Origin: Clostridiaceae bacterium
Lineage (GTDB): Bacteria > Bacillota > Clostridia > Oscillospirales > Acutalibacteraceae
Assembly: GCA_016287385.1 (NCBI GenBank)
Contig: JAEEWM010000002.1
Coordinates: 124,001 to 188,000, forward strand
Length of the DNA: 64,000 nt
Reading direction: 5' to 3'
Part shown: one piece after another, positions 24,365 to 35,723 of the stretch
Layout of the letters: every line of letters starts with the position of its first letter
Position numbering within the stretch: the stretch's first letter is position 1
The notes under the pieces: generated by a model
The model's database searches: none
What the model saw: only the letters and a program-made list of their open reading frames with translations
What the model was told of the DNA's origin: nothing
Made by a program: the position numbers and the translations under genes

Positions 24365-25204
24365 ATGAGCAAAAAGCGACGGATAATTTTCATATCCGTC
24401 TGGCTTTTGTGCGCGGCGGCGTTTCTGGTTCCGGCGCTTTGTTTTAAGTCGCCGCAAGGCGGAGAAAGCGTAAGGGAGGCCATGCGCGACGCGGTGCTTC
24501 ACGAATCGAATAAAATAAACTTTTTCGGCATTGCGGAAGTAAATCCCGCCGTCGTATCGGCGTACACCGTAACGGCGATACTGCTTTTGGCGGCGCTTGC
24601 GGTGCGTATATTTGCGATTCCTAAATTCAAGAACATTCCGGGCAGATTTCAGCTTCTTCTTGAACAGGCGGTAGGCTTTTTCGATAATCTCGCGAAGAGC
24701 AACAGTCCGCACAAAAACCGGTTTCTCGGCGCTTATGTCTTTACGGCGGGGTCGTACATCTGCCTCGGTACGTTTTTTGAACTGCTGGGCCTTCAGGGCG
24801 TCACGACCGCGGGCGCGAGCATTTCATTGCCGGCTCCGCTCGCCGATATAAACGGAGCCATCGCGATGGGCGTCACATCCTACCTGATAATACTTTCCGG
24901 CGGTCTGCTCGGCAACGGAATAAAGGGAGTGTTCAGCTCGCTTAAAGAGTTTTCACTTCCGATTTCCATGAGCTTTCGTCTTTTCGGCGCGTTGCTCAGC
25001 GGCTTGCTCGTTACGGAGCTTGTTTATTATAATATAGGGCTGTCGTTCGTATTGCCGGTATTTGTAGGAGTTATGTTCACGGCACTTCACGCGCTCATCC
25101 AGACCTACGTTTTAACAATGCTTACGGCTGTTTTTTACGGCGAGGTTTCCGAAAAAACGCCAAAACGTCAAAGAATAAAAAAGATTCGGGGGAATAAATC
25201 ATGA
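24365..25204 (+). CDS. atpB: F-ATPase subunit a
   Basis: The 279-residue membrane stator subunit that forms the ion half-channels. It has about five to six membrane helices. The essential arginine is R205 in SMSFRLFGALLSG, where most bacteria read RLFGN, so the usual asparagine is alanine here. The end (ALIQTYVLTMLTAVFYGE) matches the family. It is the first gene of the operon and no atpI precedes it. ATGA couples it to atpE. Confidence 0.92.
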   Translation: MSKKRRIIFISVWLLCAAAFLVPALCFKSPQGGESVREAMRDAVLHESNKINFFGIAEVNPAVVSAYTVTAILLLAALAVRIFAIPKFKNIPGRFQLLLEQAVGFFDNLAKSNSPHKNRFLGAYVFTAGSYICLGTFFELLGLQGVTTAGASISLPAPLADINGAIAMGVTSYLIILSGGLLGNGIKGVFSSLKEFSLPISMSFRLFGALLSGLLVTELVYYNIGLSFVLPVFVGVMFTALHALIQTYVLTMLTAVFYGEVSEKTPKRQRIKKIRGNKS

Positions 25205-25575
25205 AAAAGTCAACCAAAAGAATTTTAGCGCTGGTCGCGGCAGTATTGCTTACCTTTATACTTTTCGCGGGCACCGTCTGCTTCGCGGAGGGTGAGGACG
25301 CCGCCGCTTCGCAAAGCACGGCGGAAAGCGCACAGGCACAGGAGAACTCGAACACTTCGAGCAAGGCGGTTGCCGCCGCGGCGTGTATCGCGGTAGTTGC
25401 TTCCGTAGGTGCGGTAAGTATGGGTATCGCCATTGCAAAATCGGCGGACGGTATATCCCGTCAGCCTGAGGCGGACAGCAAGATAAGGACCACTCTTATG
25501 CTCGGTCTTGTATTTATTGAAACCGCGATAATTTACGCGCTTATTGTGGCTATTCTGATAATATTCGTGTTATAA
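25201..25575 (+). CDS. atpE: F-ATPase subunit c with N-terminal signal peptide
   Basis: Rotor-ring subunit, but 124 residues instead of about 80. A cleavable-looking signal peptide (residues 1-29, ending TVCFA|EGED) and a Ser/Ala/Gln-rich linker precede the usual hairpin. The loop is ISRQPE (85-90) and the ion-binding glutamate is E107 in LVFIETAIIYAL. Aligned by eye with the Ilyobacter sodium-type c subunit, the helix-1 glutamine is methionine and the serine after the glutamate is threonine, so sodium coupling is not clearly indicated. The glycine motif of helix 1 is degenerate (VGAVSMGIAIA). Confidence 0.88.
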   Translation: MKKSTKRILALVAAVLLTFILFAGTVCFAEGEDAAASQSTAESAQAQENSNTSSKAVAAAACIAVVASVGAVSMGIAIAKSADGISRQPEADSKIRTTLMLGLVFIETAIIYALIVAILIIFVL

Positions 25576-25587
25576 GGCGGTGGGTAA

Positions 25588-26049
25588 ATGACTCTCCCAT
25601 TGAATATAAACTGGCAGCAGATATTGCTTCATATGTTCAACCTCGTTTTGCTTTTCGGGGGACTTTATCTGCTTTTGTATAAGCCGGTGAAAAAGTTTAT
25701 GGACGACCGTGAAGAAAAGTATAAGCGGATGGACGACGAGGCGAATGAAAAACTCGCCCGCGCAAGCGCGGCGGAAGAAGAAATTGCCGAAAAGACCCGC
25801 AGGGCGGAAGAGCAGATTGCCCGTGATATCGCGGAAGCGAAACGCGAGGCGGAGAATGAGGCGGAAAACATTATAAAAGACGCCAAAAACGTCAAAAAAC
25901 AGATGATAATTGACGCCGAAGATGCCGCGACCCGTGAAAAGAACCGCATTATAAACGACGCGCGGGAAGAAATCGCGGAGCTTGCCGTAAAGGCGGCGGA
26001 AAAGGTGCTTTCCGAAAAAACGTCCGCCGCGGGGGACGCAGATGCTTAA
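25588..26049 (+). CDS. atpF: F-ATPase subunit b
   Basis: The 153-residue peripheral-stalk subunit. One N-terminal membrane helix (ILLHMFNLVLLFGGLYLLLY) is followed by a long charged, Ala/Glu/Lys-rich coiled coil (about 35-150). The length is ordinary, so it does not carry a fused delta domain. Its last 8 bases overlap atpA, leaving no room for atpH in its usual place. Confidence 0.93.
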   Translation: MTLPLNINWQQILLHMFNLVLLFGGLYLLLYKPVKKFMDDREEKYKRMDDEANEKLARASAAEEEIAEKTRRAEEQIARDIAEAKREAENEAENIIKDAKNVKKQMIIDAEDAATREKNRIINDAREEIAELAVKAAEKVLSEKTSAAGDADA

Positions 26050-27602
26050 CCCGCGCGCCAAGGAGCGCCTTAACGAACTTCACGGTATGCTGATCGGTCT
26101 CGCTTCAAACGAAGGCGATATGATTACCTTAATGCGCGAGGCAATAGAATCGTGGGAGCCCTCGGATGAGTTTTCGGCGAGAGGAACGGTGCTTACCGTC
26201 GGCGACGGTATCGCTACCGTAGCGGGACTTGATAACGCGCGTTACGGCGAAATACTGATTTTTCCGGGTAACGTCCGCGGCATGGTAGAAGAGCTTAAAC
26301 GCGATTACATTTGCTGTGTTCTTTTCGGTGACGATACTTTTATAACCGAGGGCAGTACCGTAAAACGCACCGGCAAAACCGCCGGTATTCCGGTAGGCGA
26401 CGCGTTTATCGGGCGTGTGGTCAACGCGCTCGGCAGTCCCATCGACGGCAAGGGAAGGATAAAAGCGAGCGGCTATATGCCCATTGAATCTCCCGCGCCC
26501 GCCATTATAGACCGGCAGGGCGTAAGCGAGCCCATGCAGACCGGGATACTCTGTATCGACTCGATGTTTCCGATAGGCAAGGGTCAGCGTGAACTTATAA
26601 TCGGCGACCGCCAGACAGGCAAAACCGCCATTGCCATAGATACCATACTGAACCAGAAGGGCAAGGATACCGTTTGTATCTATGTGGCGATAGGGCAGAA
26701 GGCGTCAAGCGTGGCACAGATTTGCGCTACGCTCAAGGATAACGGCGCGGATAAGTATACGGTAATAGTTAATTCCTCGGCGAGCGATCCCGCTTCGCTT
26801 CAATATATCGCGCCTTACGCGGGGTGCGCCATTGCGGAATACTTTATGAACGAGGGCAGGGACGTCCTCATAGTTTACGACGACCTTTCCAAGCACGCGA
26901 TAGCTTACAGGACGCTGAGCCTGCTTCTTGAACGTTCCCCCGGCAGAGAGGCATACCCCGGCGACGTTTTTTATCTGCATTCGCGCCTGCTTGAACGTTC
27001 GGCGCGGCTTTCCGATAAGCTGGGCGGCGGCAGTATGACCGCGCTTCCGATAGTTGAAACGCAGGCGGGCGACGTTTCCGCCTATATACCGACGAATATC
27101 ATATCCATAACCGACGGTCAGCTGTTCCTTGAAAGTCACCTGTTTTTTGAGGGCCAGCGCCCCGCGGTCAATATCGGTCTTTCGGTATCGCGTGTGGGCG
27201 GCGCGGCGCAAACACCGGCGCTTAAAAACGCCGCGGCGGGGCTTCGCCTTACGCTTGCACAGTATAAGGAAATCGAGGTATTCAACCAGTTTTCAAGCGA
27301 CCTTGACGAGGCAACGCGGGCGCGTCTTCGCCACGGTAAAAACCTTATGTATCTTTTAAGACAGGAGCAGTACCGTCCGCTTGAACAGTACGAGCAGGTG
27401 GTAATCCTTACGGCGGCTATGGCAAACGCCTTTGACGGCGTCACGCCGGAGGCGGTCGGTGCGCTTAAATATGAAATACTCGATTATGTAAAGGAAAAAC
27501 TCGGCGATATATGTGCCGACATTAAAAACAGCGGTAAGCTGAGTAAAGAAAACAGGGCGCTTATAGCCGAAACCGCGAAAGAATATCTGGCGGAGCATAA
27601 AA

Positions 27603-27610
<8 letters not shown>
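26042..27610 (+). CDS. atpA: F-ATPase subunit alpha
   Basis: The 522-residue alpha subunit of F1. The P-loop is GDRQTGKTAIAID and the C-terminal signature region with SRVGGAAQTPALK is intact. About 47 residues precede GTVLTVGDG, roughly 19 more than in E. coli alpha. The extra stretch (MLNPRAKERLNELHGMLIGL) may replace or alter the helix that normally binds subunit delta. A later start at 26120 (MITLMREAIESW) with GAAGG upstream cannot be excluded and would remove the extension. Confidence 0.93.
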
Positions 27611-30294
<2,684 letters not shown>

Positions 30295-30296
<2 letters not shown>

Positions 30297-30332
30297 ATCT
30301 ACCTTTTGCCGAGGGGCGCAAGGTAGATTTTA
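30295..30332 (+). terminator. Terminator of the atp operon
   Basis: AAATCTACCTT pairs with AAGGTAGATTT around a GC-rich loop (inner GCC/GGC). It overlaps the atpC stop and ends in TTTTAT. Confidence 0.75.
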
Positions 30333-30373
30333 TCATAAAAGAGGGAAAAACAAAAAACGGAGGCGGTGAGAGA

Positions 30374-32203
30374 ATGAGCGAAGAAAACGCGGCGCGGCTT
30401 AAAAGACTTAAAACCAAAGCGAACAAGCTGCCGAAAACGCCCGGCGTGTATATAATGAAGAACCGCGCCGGCGACATTATATATATAGGTAAGGCGAAAG
30501 CGCTTAAAAACCGGGTCACTCAATACTTCGGAAGCGGTAATCAGCACCCCGAAAAAGTGCGCAGGATGGTTGAAAACGTACAGGATTTCGATTTCGTGCT
30601 CTGCGACAGTGAGTTTGAAGCGCTGATTCTCGAAAACTCGCTTATCAAACAGCACCAGCCGAAATATAACATACTTCTTAAAGACGACAAGGGCTATCAC
30701 TATATTAAAATAACCGCGGATAAATGGCGGCGGATTACGGCAAGCAAGGATACCGCCGATAAGAAGGCGCAGTATATAGGACCGTATTATTCGGGCTATG
30801 TTGTAAAGGATACCGTCGACGAGGCGATAAAGGTGTTCAGACTTCCCGACTGCAACCGTTCCTTCGACAAGCCCTCAAAGCCGTGCCTTAATTTCCATAT
30901 AGGCAGGTGCGACGCGCCCTGCCGCGGGAAAATGTCGCTTGAAGATTATAACGAATCGGTGAACGCCGCGATAGCGTTTATTAAGAACGGACCGGGCGAA
31001 GATACCGTCGAAGCAATGGTAAAACGTATGGAGGAGGCGGCGGAAAACCTCAATTTCGAGTACGCGGCAAAGCTTCGCGACAGGATAAACGCCATAAAAA
31101 AACTTTCCGAAAAGCAAAAGGTGGTCATGTGCACCTATCGCTCGCAGGACGTGTTCGCAAGCGTTTCGGGAAACGGCACGGTTTGCGTGGGCGTGCTTAT
31201 TTTCAGAAACAGCCGCCTTACCGATAAAAAGGTCTTTTTTATAGACGGAGATTACAAAAAAGACGAGCTTTACGGCGAATTTTTACGCCGCTATTACGAC
31301 GGGCAAAGCGATATACCGGGGCGCATACTTCTTGACTGCGAGATAAGCGAAAACGAATTGCTCAGTCAGTGGCTTTCGTCGCTTTCCGGGCGTAAGACAG
31401 AGATTTTATGCGCGTACAGAGGCGAGCCGAAAACGCTCGTGGAAATGTGTGCTAAAAACGCCGCCGAAAATTTAGCTCAGCGCCTCAACCGCACCGCGGG
31501 GCAGACTGCCGCCGTGGCGGCGCTGAAAGAGGCGCTCGCGCTTCCGCGCGACCCCGAAATAATCGAGGCGTACGACATATCCAACACGGGCGGCGACCAG
31601 AACGTCGCCGGTATGGTGGTTTTCAGGGGAGGAAAACCTTACAGAAAGCATTATAAGCTTTTCAAAATTAAAGGCTTTTCGGGGCAGGATGATTACCGCT
31701 CCATGGCGGAGGTGCTCGACCGCAGGTTTGCCGAGCATCAAAAGGGCGCGGACGAGGGCTTTGCTGCGCTTCCGGACCTGATTTTACTTGACGGCGCCGC
31801 CGGTCAGATATCGGCGGTTTTGCCGGTTATGAGTAAATATAATCTTAATATACCCGTTTTCGGTATGGTTAAGGACGGCAGGCACCGCACCCGCGCCATA
31901 GCGACAACGGGCGACGATATCGAAATAAAGGGCAACCGCGCGCTGTTTACCTTTATAACCTCGGTGCAGGACGAGGTGCACCGCTTTGCCGTATCCTACC
32001 ACCGCAAAAAGCGAAGCGGAAAAATGCTCGGCAGTACGCTGCTTTCGTGTGAGGGTGTGGGCGAGAAAACCGCCGCGGCGCTTATGCGGCATTTCAAAAC
32101 GGTTGCCGCGATCAAGAAAGCAAGCGTAGAGGAACTGTGCTCGGTAAAAGGCGTCAGCGCCAAAGCGGCAAGGAGTATACGCGGGTATTTTGACGGGAAA
32201 TAA
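30374..32203 (+). CDS. uvrC: Excinuclease ABC subunit C
   Basis: The nucleotide-excision-repair nuclease (609 residues) that cuts on both sides of a lesion. The GIY-YIG domain is at the start (PGVYIMK...IIYIGKAKALKNRV). A UVR UvrB-binding motif lies near 205-240 (MVKRMEEAAENLNFEYAAKLRDRI). The RNase H-like 5' nuclease follows, with AYDISNTGG and LILLDGAAGQ. Tandem helix-hairpin-helix motifs end the protein (CEGVGEKTAAALMRHF, VKGVSAKAARSI). GGAGGCGG precedes the ATG. Confidence 0.96.
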   Translation: MSEENAARLKRLKTKANKLPKTPGVYIMKNRAGDIIYIGKAKALKNRVTQYFGSGNQHPEKVRRMVENVQDFDFVLCDSEFEALILENSLIKQHQPKYNILLKDDKGYHYIKITADKWRRITASKDTADKKAQYIGPYYSGYVVKDTVDEAIKVFRLPDCNRSFDKPSKPCLNFHIGRCDAPCRGKMSLEDYNESVNAAIAFIKNGPGEDTVEAMVKRMEEAAENLNFEYAAKLRDRINAIKKLSEKQKVVMCTYRSQDVFASVSGNGTVCVGVLIFRNSRLTDKKVFFIDGDYKKDELYGEFLRRYYDGQSDIPGRILLDCEISENELLSQWLSSLSGRKTEILCAYRGEPKTLVEMCAKNAAENLAQRLNRTAGQTAAVAALKEALALPRDPEIIEAYDISNTGGDQNVAGMVVFRGGKPYRKHYKLFKIKGFSGQDDYRSMAEVLDRRFAEHQKGADEGFAALPDLILLDGAAGQISAVLPVMSKYNLNIPVFGMVKDGRHRTRAIATTGDDIEIKGNRALFTFITSVQDEVHRFAVSYHRKKRSGKMLGSTLLSCEGVGEKTAAALMRHFKTVAAIKKASVEELCSVKGVSAKAARSIRGYFDGK

Positions 32204-32206
32204 GTA

Positions 32207-32235
32207 TTGCAAAAAGAACTGTTTACTGTTAGAAT
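32207..32235 (+). promoter_or_regulatory. Promoter of the cyclophilin gene
   Basis: TTGCAA, a 17-base spacer and TAGAAT, directly after the uvrC stop. Confidence 0.6.
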
Positions 32236-32259
32236 AAAACTTGAAAGGTGCGTGATTTT

Positions 32260-32859
32260 ATGTCCGCTTATCAGCTTAAAGGCGCAGAGAAGGGCGATAC
32301 CGTCGCCGTAATGCATACCAATATGGGCGATATTAAAATAAAACTGTTTACCGAAAAGGTGCCGAAAGCAACCGAAAATTTCATAACCCACTCGAAAAAC
32401 GGCTACTATAACGGAATAGTTTTTCACAGAGTTATAAAGGATTTCATGATACAGGGCGGCGACCCTACCGCCACCGGTATGGGCGGCGAGTCCATTTGGG
32501 GCGAGAGCTTTGAAGACGAGTTTGACGAGGAACTTCACAACCTGCGCGGCGCGCTTTGCATGGCGAACGCGGGACCGGGGACTAACGGCAGTCAGTTTTT
32601 TATCGTTCAGGCGTCGGAAGTGCCGGCGAATATGCTTTCACAGATGAAAGGACTTAAAGACCGCGGCTTTCCCGAGGAGATAACCGAGGCTTACGGGCGG
32701 CTCGGCGGCACGCCGTGGCTTGATTTCCGCCATACCGTTTTCGGTCAGGTTACAGAGGGTATGGATACCGTTGATAGAATTGCCGCCACCCCGGTAGGCG
32801 CAAACGATAAGCCGATAAACGACGTGGTTATCGAGTCGATAGAAATAACCGAGCTTTAA
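32260..32859 (+). CDS. Cyclophilin-type peptidyl-prolyl cis-trans isomerase
   Basis: A 199-residue cytoplasmic PpiB-like protein folding enzyme with no signal peptide. The catalytic region [19 protein letters not shown] and the later [14 protein letters not shown] are clear. The segment [21 protein letters not shown] is an insertion of the kind seen in some clostridial cyclophilins. The ATG at 32260 is used because AAAGGTG precedes it at good spacing, whereas the track's GTG overlaps that SD. rfbA follows after 11 bases. Confidence 0.92.
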   Translation: MSAYQLKGAEKGDTVAVMHTNMGDIKIKLFTEKVPKATENFITHSKNGYYNGIVFHRVIKDFMIQGGDPTATGMGGESIWGESFEDEFDEELHNLRGALCMANAGPGTNGSQFFIVQASEVPANMLSQMKGLKDRGFPEEITEAYGRLGGTPWLDFRHTVFGQVTEGMDTVDRIAATPVGANDKPINDVVIESIEITEL

Positions 32860-32870
32860 GGAGAAACGCT

Positions 32871-33752
32871 ATGAAAGGTATTATTCTCGCAGGCGGAAGC
32901 GGAACGCGGCTTTATCCTCTTACCATGGTAACGTCGAAACAGCTTTTGCCGGTGTACGATAAGCCGATGATTTATTATCCGATGTCGGTGCTTATGCGCG
33001 CCGGTATCAGAGATATACTTATTATTTCGACCCCGGTTGATCTTCCGAATTTCGAGCGCCTCCTCGGCGACGGGTCAATGTACGGAATAAATCTTTCTTA
33101 TGCCGTTCAGCCCTCGCCTGACGGTCTCGCTCAGGCGTTTCTCATCGGTGAGGAGTTTATAGCCGGCGACAGCTGCGCCATGGTGCTCGGCGATAATATT
33201 TTTTACGGGAGCGGACTTAAAGCCCATTTGCGTGAGGCGGCGGCAAAGGAGCACGGCGCCACGATTTTCGGCTATTACGTCGAAGACCCCGAGCGTTTCG
33301 GTATAGTTGAGTTCGATAAGGAAGGCAAAGCGATATCCATAGAAGAAAAGCCGAAGAATCCGAAGTCAAACTACTGCGTTACGGGACTCTATTTTTACGA
33401 TAACCGTGTAGTCGATTTTGCAAAACGGATTAAGCCGTCGAAGCGCGGCGAGCTCGAAATAACCGACCTTAACCGTATGTATCTTGAAGACGGAACGCTT
33501 AACGTGATAACCCTCGGTCACGGCTACGCGTGGCTCGATACGGGAACAATGGATTCGCTCAGCGAGGCAAGCGAGTTTGTAAAGGTGGTCGAGAAGCGGC
33601 AGGGCATACAGATTTCCGCGATAGAGGAGATAGCGTATCTTAACGGCTGGATAAGCAAAGAACGGCTTATCGAGTCGGCGGAAAGATACGGCAAATCTCC
33701 CTACGGCGAACACCTGAAAAAAGTTGCCGAAGGCAAGTTTATTTACAAATAA
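32871..33752 (+). CDS. rfbA: Glucose-1-phosphate thymidylyltransferase
   Basis: A 293-residue RmlA enzyme making dTDP-glucose, the first step to dTDP-rhamnose. It has the nucleotidyl-transferase signature [11 protein letters not shown], the substrate motif LGDNIFYG, then [10 protein letters not shown] and YAWLDTGT. The length and residues fit a full active enzyme. The other rml genes are not nearby, so it stands alone downstream of a cyclophilin and is followed by a strong terminator. Confidence 0.95.
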   Translation: MKGIILAGGSGTRLYPLTMVTSKQLLPVYDKPMIYYPMSVLMRAGIRDILIISTPVDLPNFERLLGDGSMYGINLSYAVQPSPDGLAQAFLIGEEFIAGDSCAMVLGDNIFYGSGLKAHLREAAAKEHGATIFGYYVEDPERFGIVEFDKEGKAISIEEKPKNPKSNYCVTGLYFYDNRVVDFAKRIKPSKRGELEITDLNRMYLEDGTLNVITLGHGYAWLDTGTMDSLSEASEFVKVVEKRQGIQISAIEEIAYLNGWISKERLIESAERYGKSPYGEHLKKVAEGKFIYK

Positions 33753-33768
33753 CATATAAAAAACAATT

Positions 33769-33802
33769 CCGCCGGACAGAGTAAAAATCCGGCGGTTTTT
33801 TT
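33769..33802 (+). terminator. Terminator after rfbA
   Basis: The 8-bp stem CCGCCGGA / TCCGGCGG is followed by seven Ts. Confidence 0.9.
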
Positions 33803-33919
33803 GTAGAATTTCAGCGGTGTATTTTGGCTAAAACAGAGAAAAATATGTTCGGTTTTTATTAACATAATTCTTTATTCATTTTATTTCTGCATAAAAAACT
33901 GTTATACTTTTTAACCGAC

Positions 33920-33997
33920 TTATCCACCGTAAAATGCGCGAAAAACGGCGAAAAAGGTCGTTATCCACCTTCAAAATGTTAATTACACGGTGGATAA
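33920..33997. other. Cluster of three DnaA-box-like sites in an AT-rich gap
   Basis: TTATCCACC occurs at 33920-33928 and 33961-33969 on the plus strand and at 33989-33997 on the minus strand. The first and third are part of identical 11-mers, TTATCCACCGT. Each differs from the canonical TTATCCACA only in the last base. The surrounding gap (33803-34061) is very AT-rich and has no gene. A weaker TTATCAAC site follows. Confidence 0.5.
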
Positions 33998-34061
33998 AGT
34001 TGATAACTTTAACGGTTATTTTAGTTTACATAATCAAAAATAATGCAAAAAAAGCGGGTAA

Positions 34062-34379
34062 TTAAAAAAGTATGTAAATAAGCGCCAGAAGAAGCAGCTT
34101 ATCCGAACCCTCCGCGGTCAGTATCAGCAAAAGCCCGAGGATGAGCGCCATATCCGGGTCGAGTCCGAAATTGCGCAAAAAGGGGATCCCCGGCGATGGC
34201 GTTAGCGGTGCTTTGCCTGTCGGTGCTTTGCCTGTCGGCGCTTTGCTTCCGGCGGATATTGTTTCGTTCTCTTTTACGCACCCGTCGTTCGGGTATCTGG
34301 AGCGTGAGCTCATACGGCGCATCTGCTCTACGGCGCGCCGCGTTTCCTCCGCTGTGACCGTGTTTTTTGCGCCTGCCAT
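34062..34379 (-). CDS. Small unknown protein with C-terminal membrane segments
   Basis: A 105-residue protein I do not recognise. A charged N-terminal half (AEETRRAVEQMRRMSSRSRY) leads to a Pro/Thr/Lys-rich linker made of a 5-residue repeat (KAPTG). A very hydrophobic end follows (DMALILGLLLILTAEGSDKLLLLALIYILF), which probably spans or hooks into the membrane. The ATG at 34379 follows GGGTGAT, and the track's start is six codons earlier. It is third in a row of three small minus-strand genes, all close together. Confidence 0.6.
   Translation of the reverse strand: MAGAKNTVTAEETRRAVEQMRRMSSRSRYPNDGCVKENETISAGSKAPTGKAPTGKAPLTPSPGIPFLRNFGLDPDMALILGLLLILTAEGSDKLLLLALIYILF
34207..34246. repeat. 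15-bp tandem repeat inside the small membrane gene
   Basis: GGTGCTTTGCCTGTC occurs twice in tandem, followed by a partial third copy. It encodes KAPTG repeats on the minus strand. Its length is a multiple of three, so copy-number change keeps the frame. Confidence 0.8.
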
Positions 34380-34383
34380 AATA

Positions 34384-34737
34384 TCACCCGAAATCAAGTA
34401 TTCCCGCCTCTTTCAGCAGCGGCAGGGCGTCAATCAGTTTTAAGAGTTTAAGCGCGGAATCAACCTTCTCCCTGCGCCGTTCGCTCAAGTGCGGTTTAAG
34501 CGCAAGGAGCAGATTCGCGCGGTTGTCGTTCCGCCTGCTTCCGATATGTCCGAGTATTCCCGTAATGCGGTTGAAATCTTCTTTTGTAAACGGCGATTCG
34601 TTTCCGGCTTCGCCGCTTGCGGAGCTTTCGTCCCGGTCATCACCGTCGCCTAAAAGACTTTCAGCCATCATCCGCACTTTTTCCATGCTTTCGGGGTCGG
34701 AAAGTATCTCTTCAAGCTTGCGGTTGAGGTCATCCAT
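34384..34737 (-). CDS. Unknown conserved-looking clostridial protein (117 aa)
   Basis: Function unknown. The 117-residue protein starts MDDLNRKLEEILSDPESMEKV, has an acidic, disordered middle and ends in a helical block ANLLLALKPHLSERRREKVDSALKLLKLI. From memory this block resembles a widespread uncharacterised clostridial family, but I cannot name one. The track's first 37 codons are arginine-rich shadow sequence overlapping the upstream gene, so the ATG at 34737 is preferred. It overlaps the gene at 34730-34987 by 8 bases and ends 4 bases before the next start. Confidence 0.65.
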   Translation of the reverse strand: MDDLNRKLEEILSDPESMEKVRMMAESLLGDGDDRDESSASGEAGNESPFTKEDFNRITGILGHIGSRRNDNRANLLLALKPHLSERRREKVDSALKLLKLIDALPLLKEAGILDFG

Positions 34738-34987
34738 TGTCTTTCCCGCCCGTAATTTTTTTGAGTATTTCCTTTGCCTGCGCGGATGATAATATCTTCC
34801 GCGCCGTCTCTTTATCACTGAGCGCCGCGTCAAGCTTACGGCGGTCATCGGCGTTTAGCGTGCCTATAAGTGCCGAAAGGTCGCCGTTCTTTGCCGAATC
34901 AACGGTGTTTTTATTGATTTTTTTGCCGGAAGCGGTTACAATGGCTTTTAACAGCAATCGTTTATCTATGTTCATTTTTTCGTTCAT
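34730..34987 (-). CDS. Unknown small helical protein (85 aa)
   Basis: First of three tightly spaced minus-strand genes. The 85-residue protein has no membrane segment. It looks fully helical, with two similar halves (SAKNGDLSALIGTLNADDRRKL and SAQAKEILKKITGG). GGAGG sits seven bases before the ATG, supporting expression. I do not recognise the family. With its two neighbours it forms a small operon of unknown purpose, divergent from the phosphodiesterase gene. Confidence 0.65.
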   Translation of the reverse strand: MNEKMNIDKRLLLKAIVTASGKKINKNTVDSAKNGDLSALIGTLNADDRRKLDAALSDKETARKILSSAQAKEILKKITGGKDNG

Positions 34988-35047
34988 GGCGCTGCCTCCG
35001 AAAAGTGTTGTTTGCTATATTATATGTATGAAAAGGAACTGGTGTTT

Positions 35048-35521
35048 ATGAGACTGGCGGTAATTTCCGATACACACGGGCGCACCGAGCTTATAAGTCG
35101 CGTTTTACTGCGCGAAAGCGAGGCAAAGGAAGTGTTTTTCCTCGGTGACGTTGTAAGCGATATCGAAAAAATAATACCGGAGTTTCCCGATAGGATTTTC
35201 CGTATAGTTCACGGCAACTGCGATTATTTTTCAAACTATCCGCTTTTTGATATAGTTGAGTACCCTTTCGCCACGGTCTATTTCACGCACGGGCACCGGT
35301 ACGGAGTGAAATACGGCACCGAGGGGCTGCTGCACTCGGCAAAGGGAGCCGGTGCGAATATTGCGCTTTACGGACATACTCATATTGCGTCGGTAGGGTA
35401 TAAGGACGGCGTTTTTCTTGTGAACGGCGGTTCGCTCGCGCTTCCGCGGGACGGAAAACCGAGCTACGCCGTGATAGACGTAACGGATAAAGGAATTTTG
35501 CCGACGGTCAAGTATCTGTAA
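35048..35521 (+). CDS. YfcE-type metallophosphoesterase
   Basis: A 157-residue calcineurin-like phosphodiesterase of the YfcE/MJ0936 group. Metal-binding motifs are visible in order: SDTHG at the start, FLGDV, HGNCD, then THGH and GHTH. Relatives hydrolyse artificial phosphodiesters, and the cellular substrate is unknown. The track starts 12 codons too early. The ATG at 35048 gives the conserved MRLAVISDTHG and has AAGGAA upstream. Confidence 0.88.
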   Translation: MRLAVISDTHGRTELISRVLLRESEAKEVFFLGDVVSDIEKIIPEFPDRIFRIVHGNCDYFSNYPLFDIVEYPFATVYFTHGHRYGVKYGTEGLLHSAKGAGANIALYGHTHIASVGYKDGVFLVNGGSLALPRDGKPSYAVIDVTDKGILPTVKYL

Positions 35522-35593
35522 AAGCAGGGCGCTGTTGACGCCCGTTTTATCGCGCTTTTTCGGTGAGTCTACTGTGAGTAGAATAAAAAAATA

Positions 35594-35633
35594 CGGCTCT
35601 ATCCGGCAAAAACTTACCGGTAGAGCCGCTTTT
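35594..35633. terminator. Bidirectional terminator before the DegV gene
   Basis: CGGCTCTA-TCCGG pairs with CCGG-TAGAGCCG with one bulge. It is followed by CTTTTG on the plus strand and by TATTTTTTT on the minus strand. A smaller GGGCG/CGCCC hairpin lies at 35527-35543. The gap 35522-35723 holds nothing else clear. Confidence 0.7.
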
Positions 35634-35723
35634 GTTTCGGTAGGGTGACTGCGGCATTGAAAAAGTATAAAATAATGCCGTCAGATAACTGCGCCGCGAG
35701 CGCAAACACAGCGGGGTGTTTTA

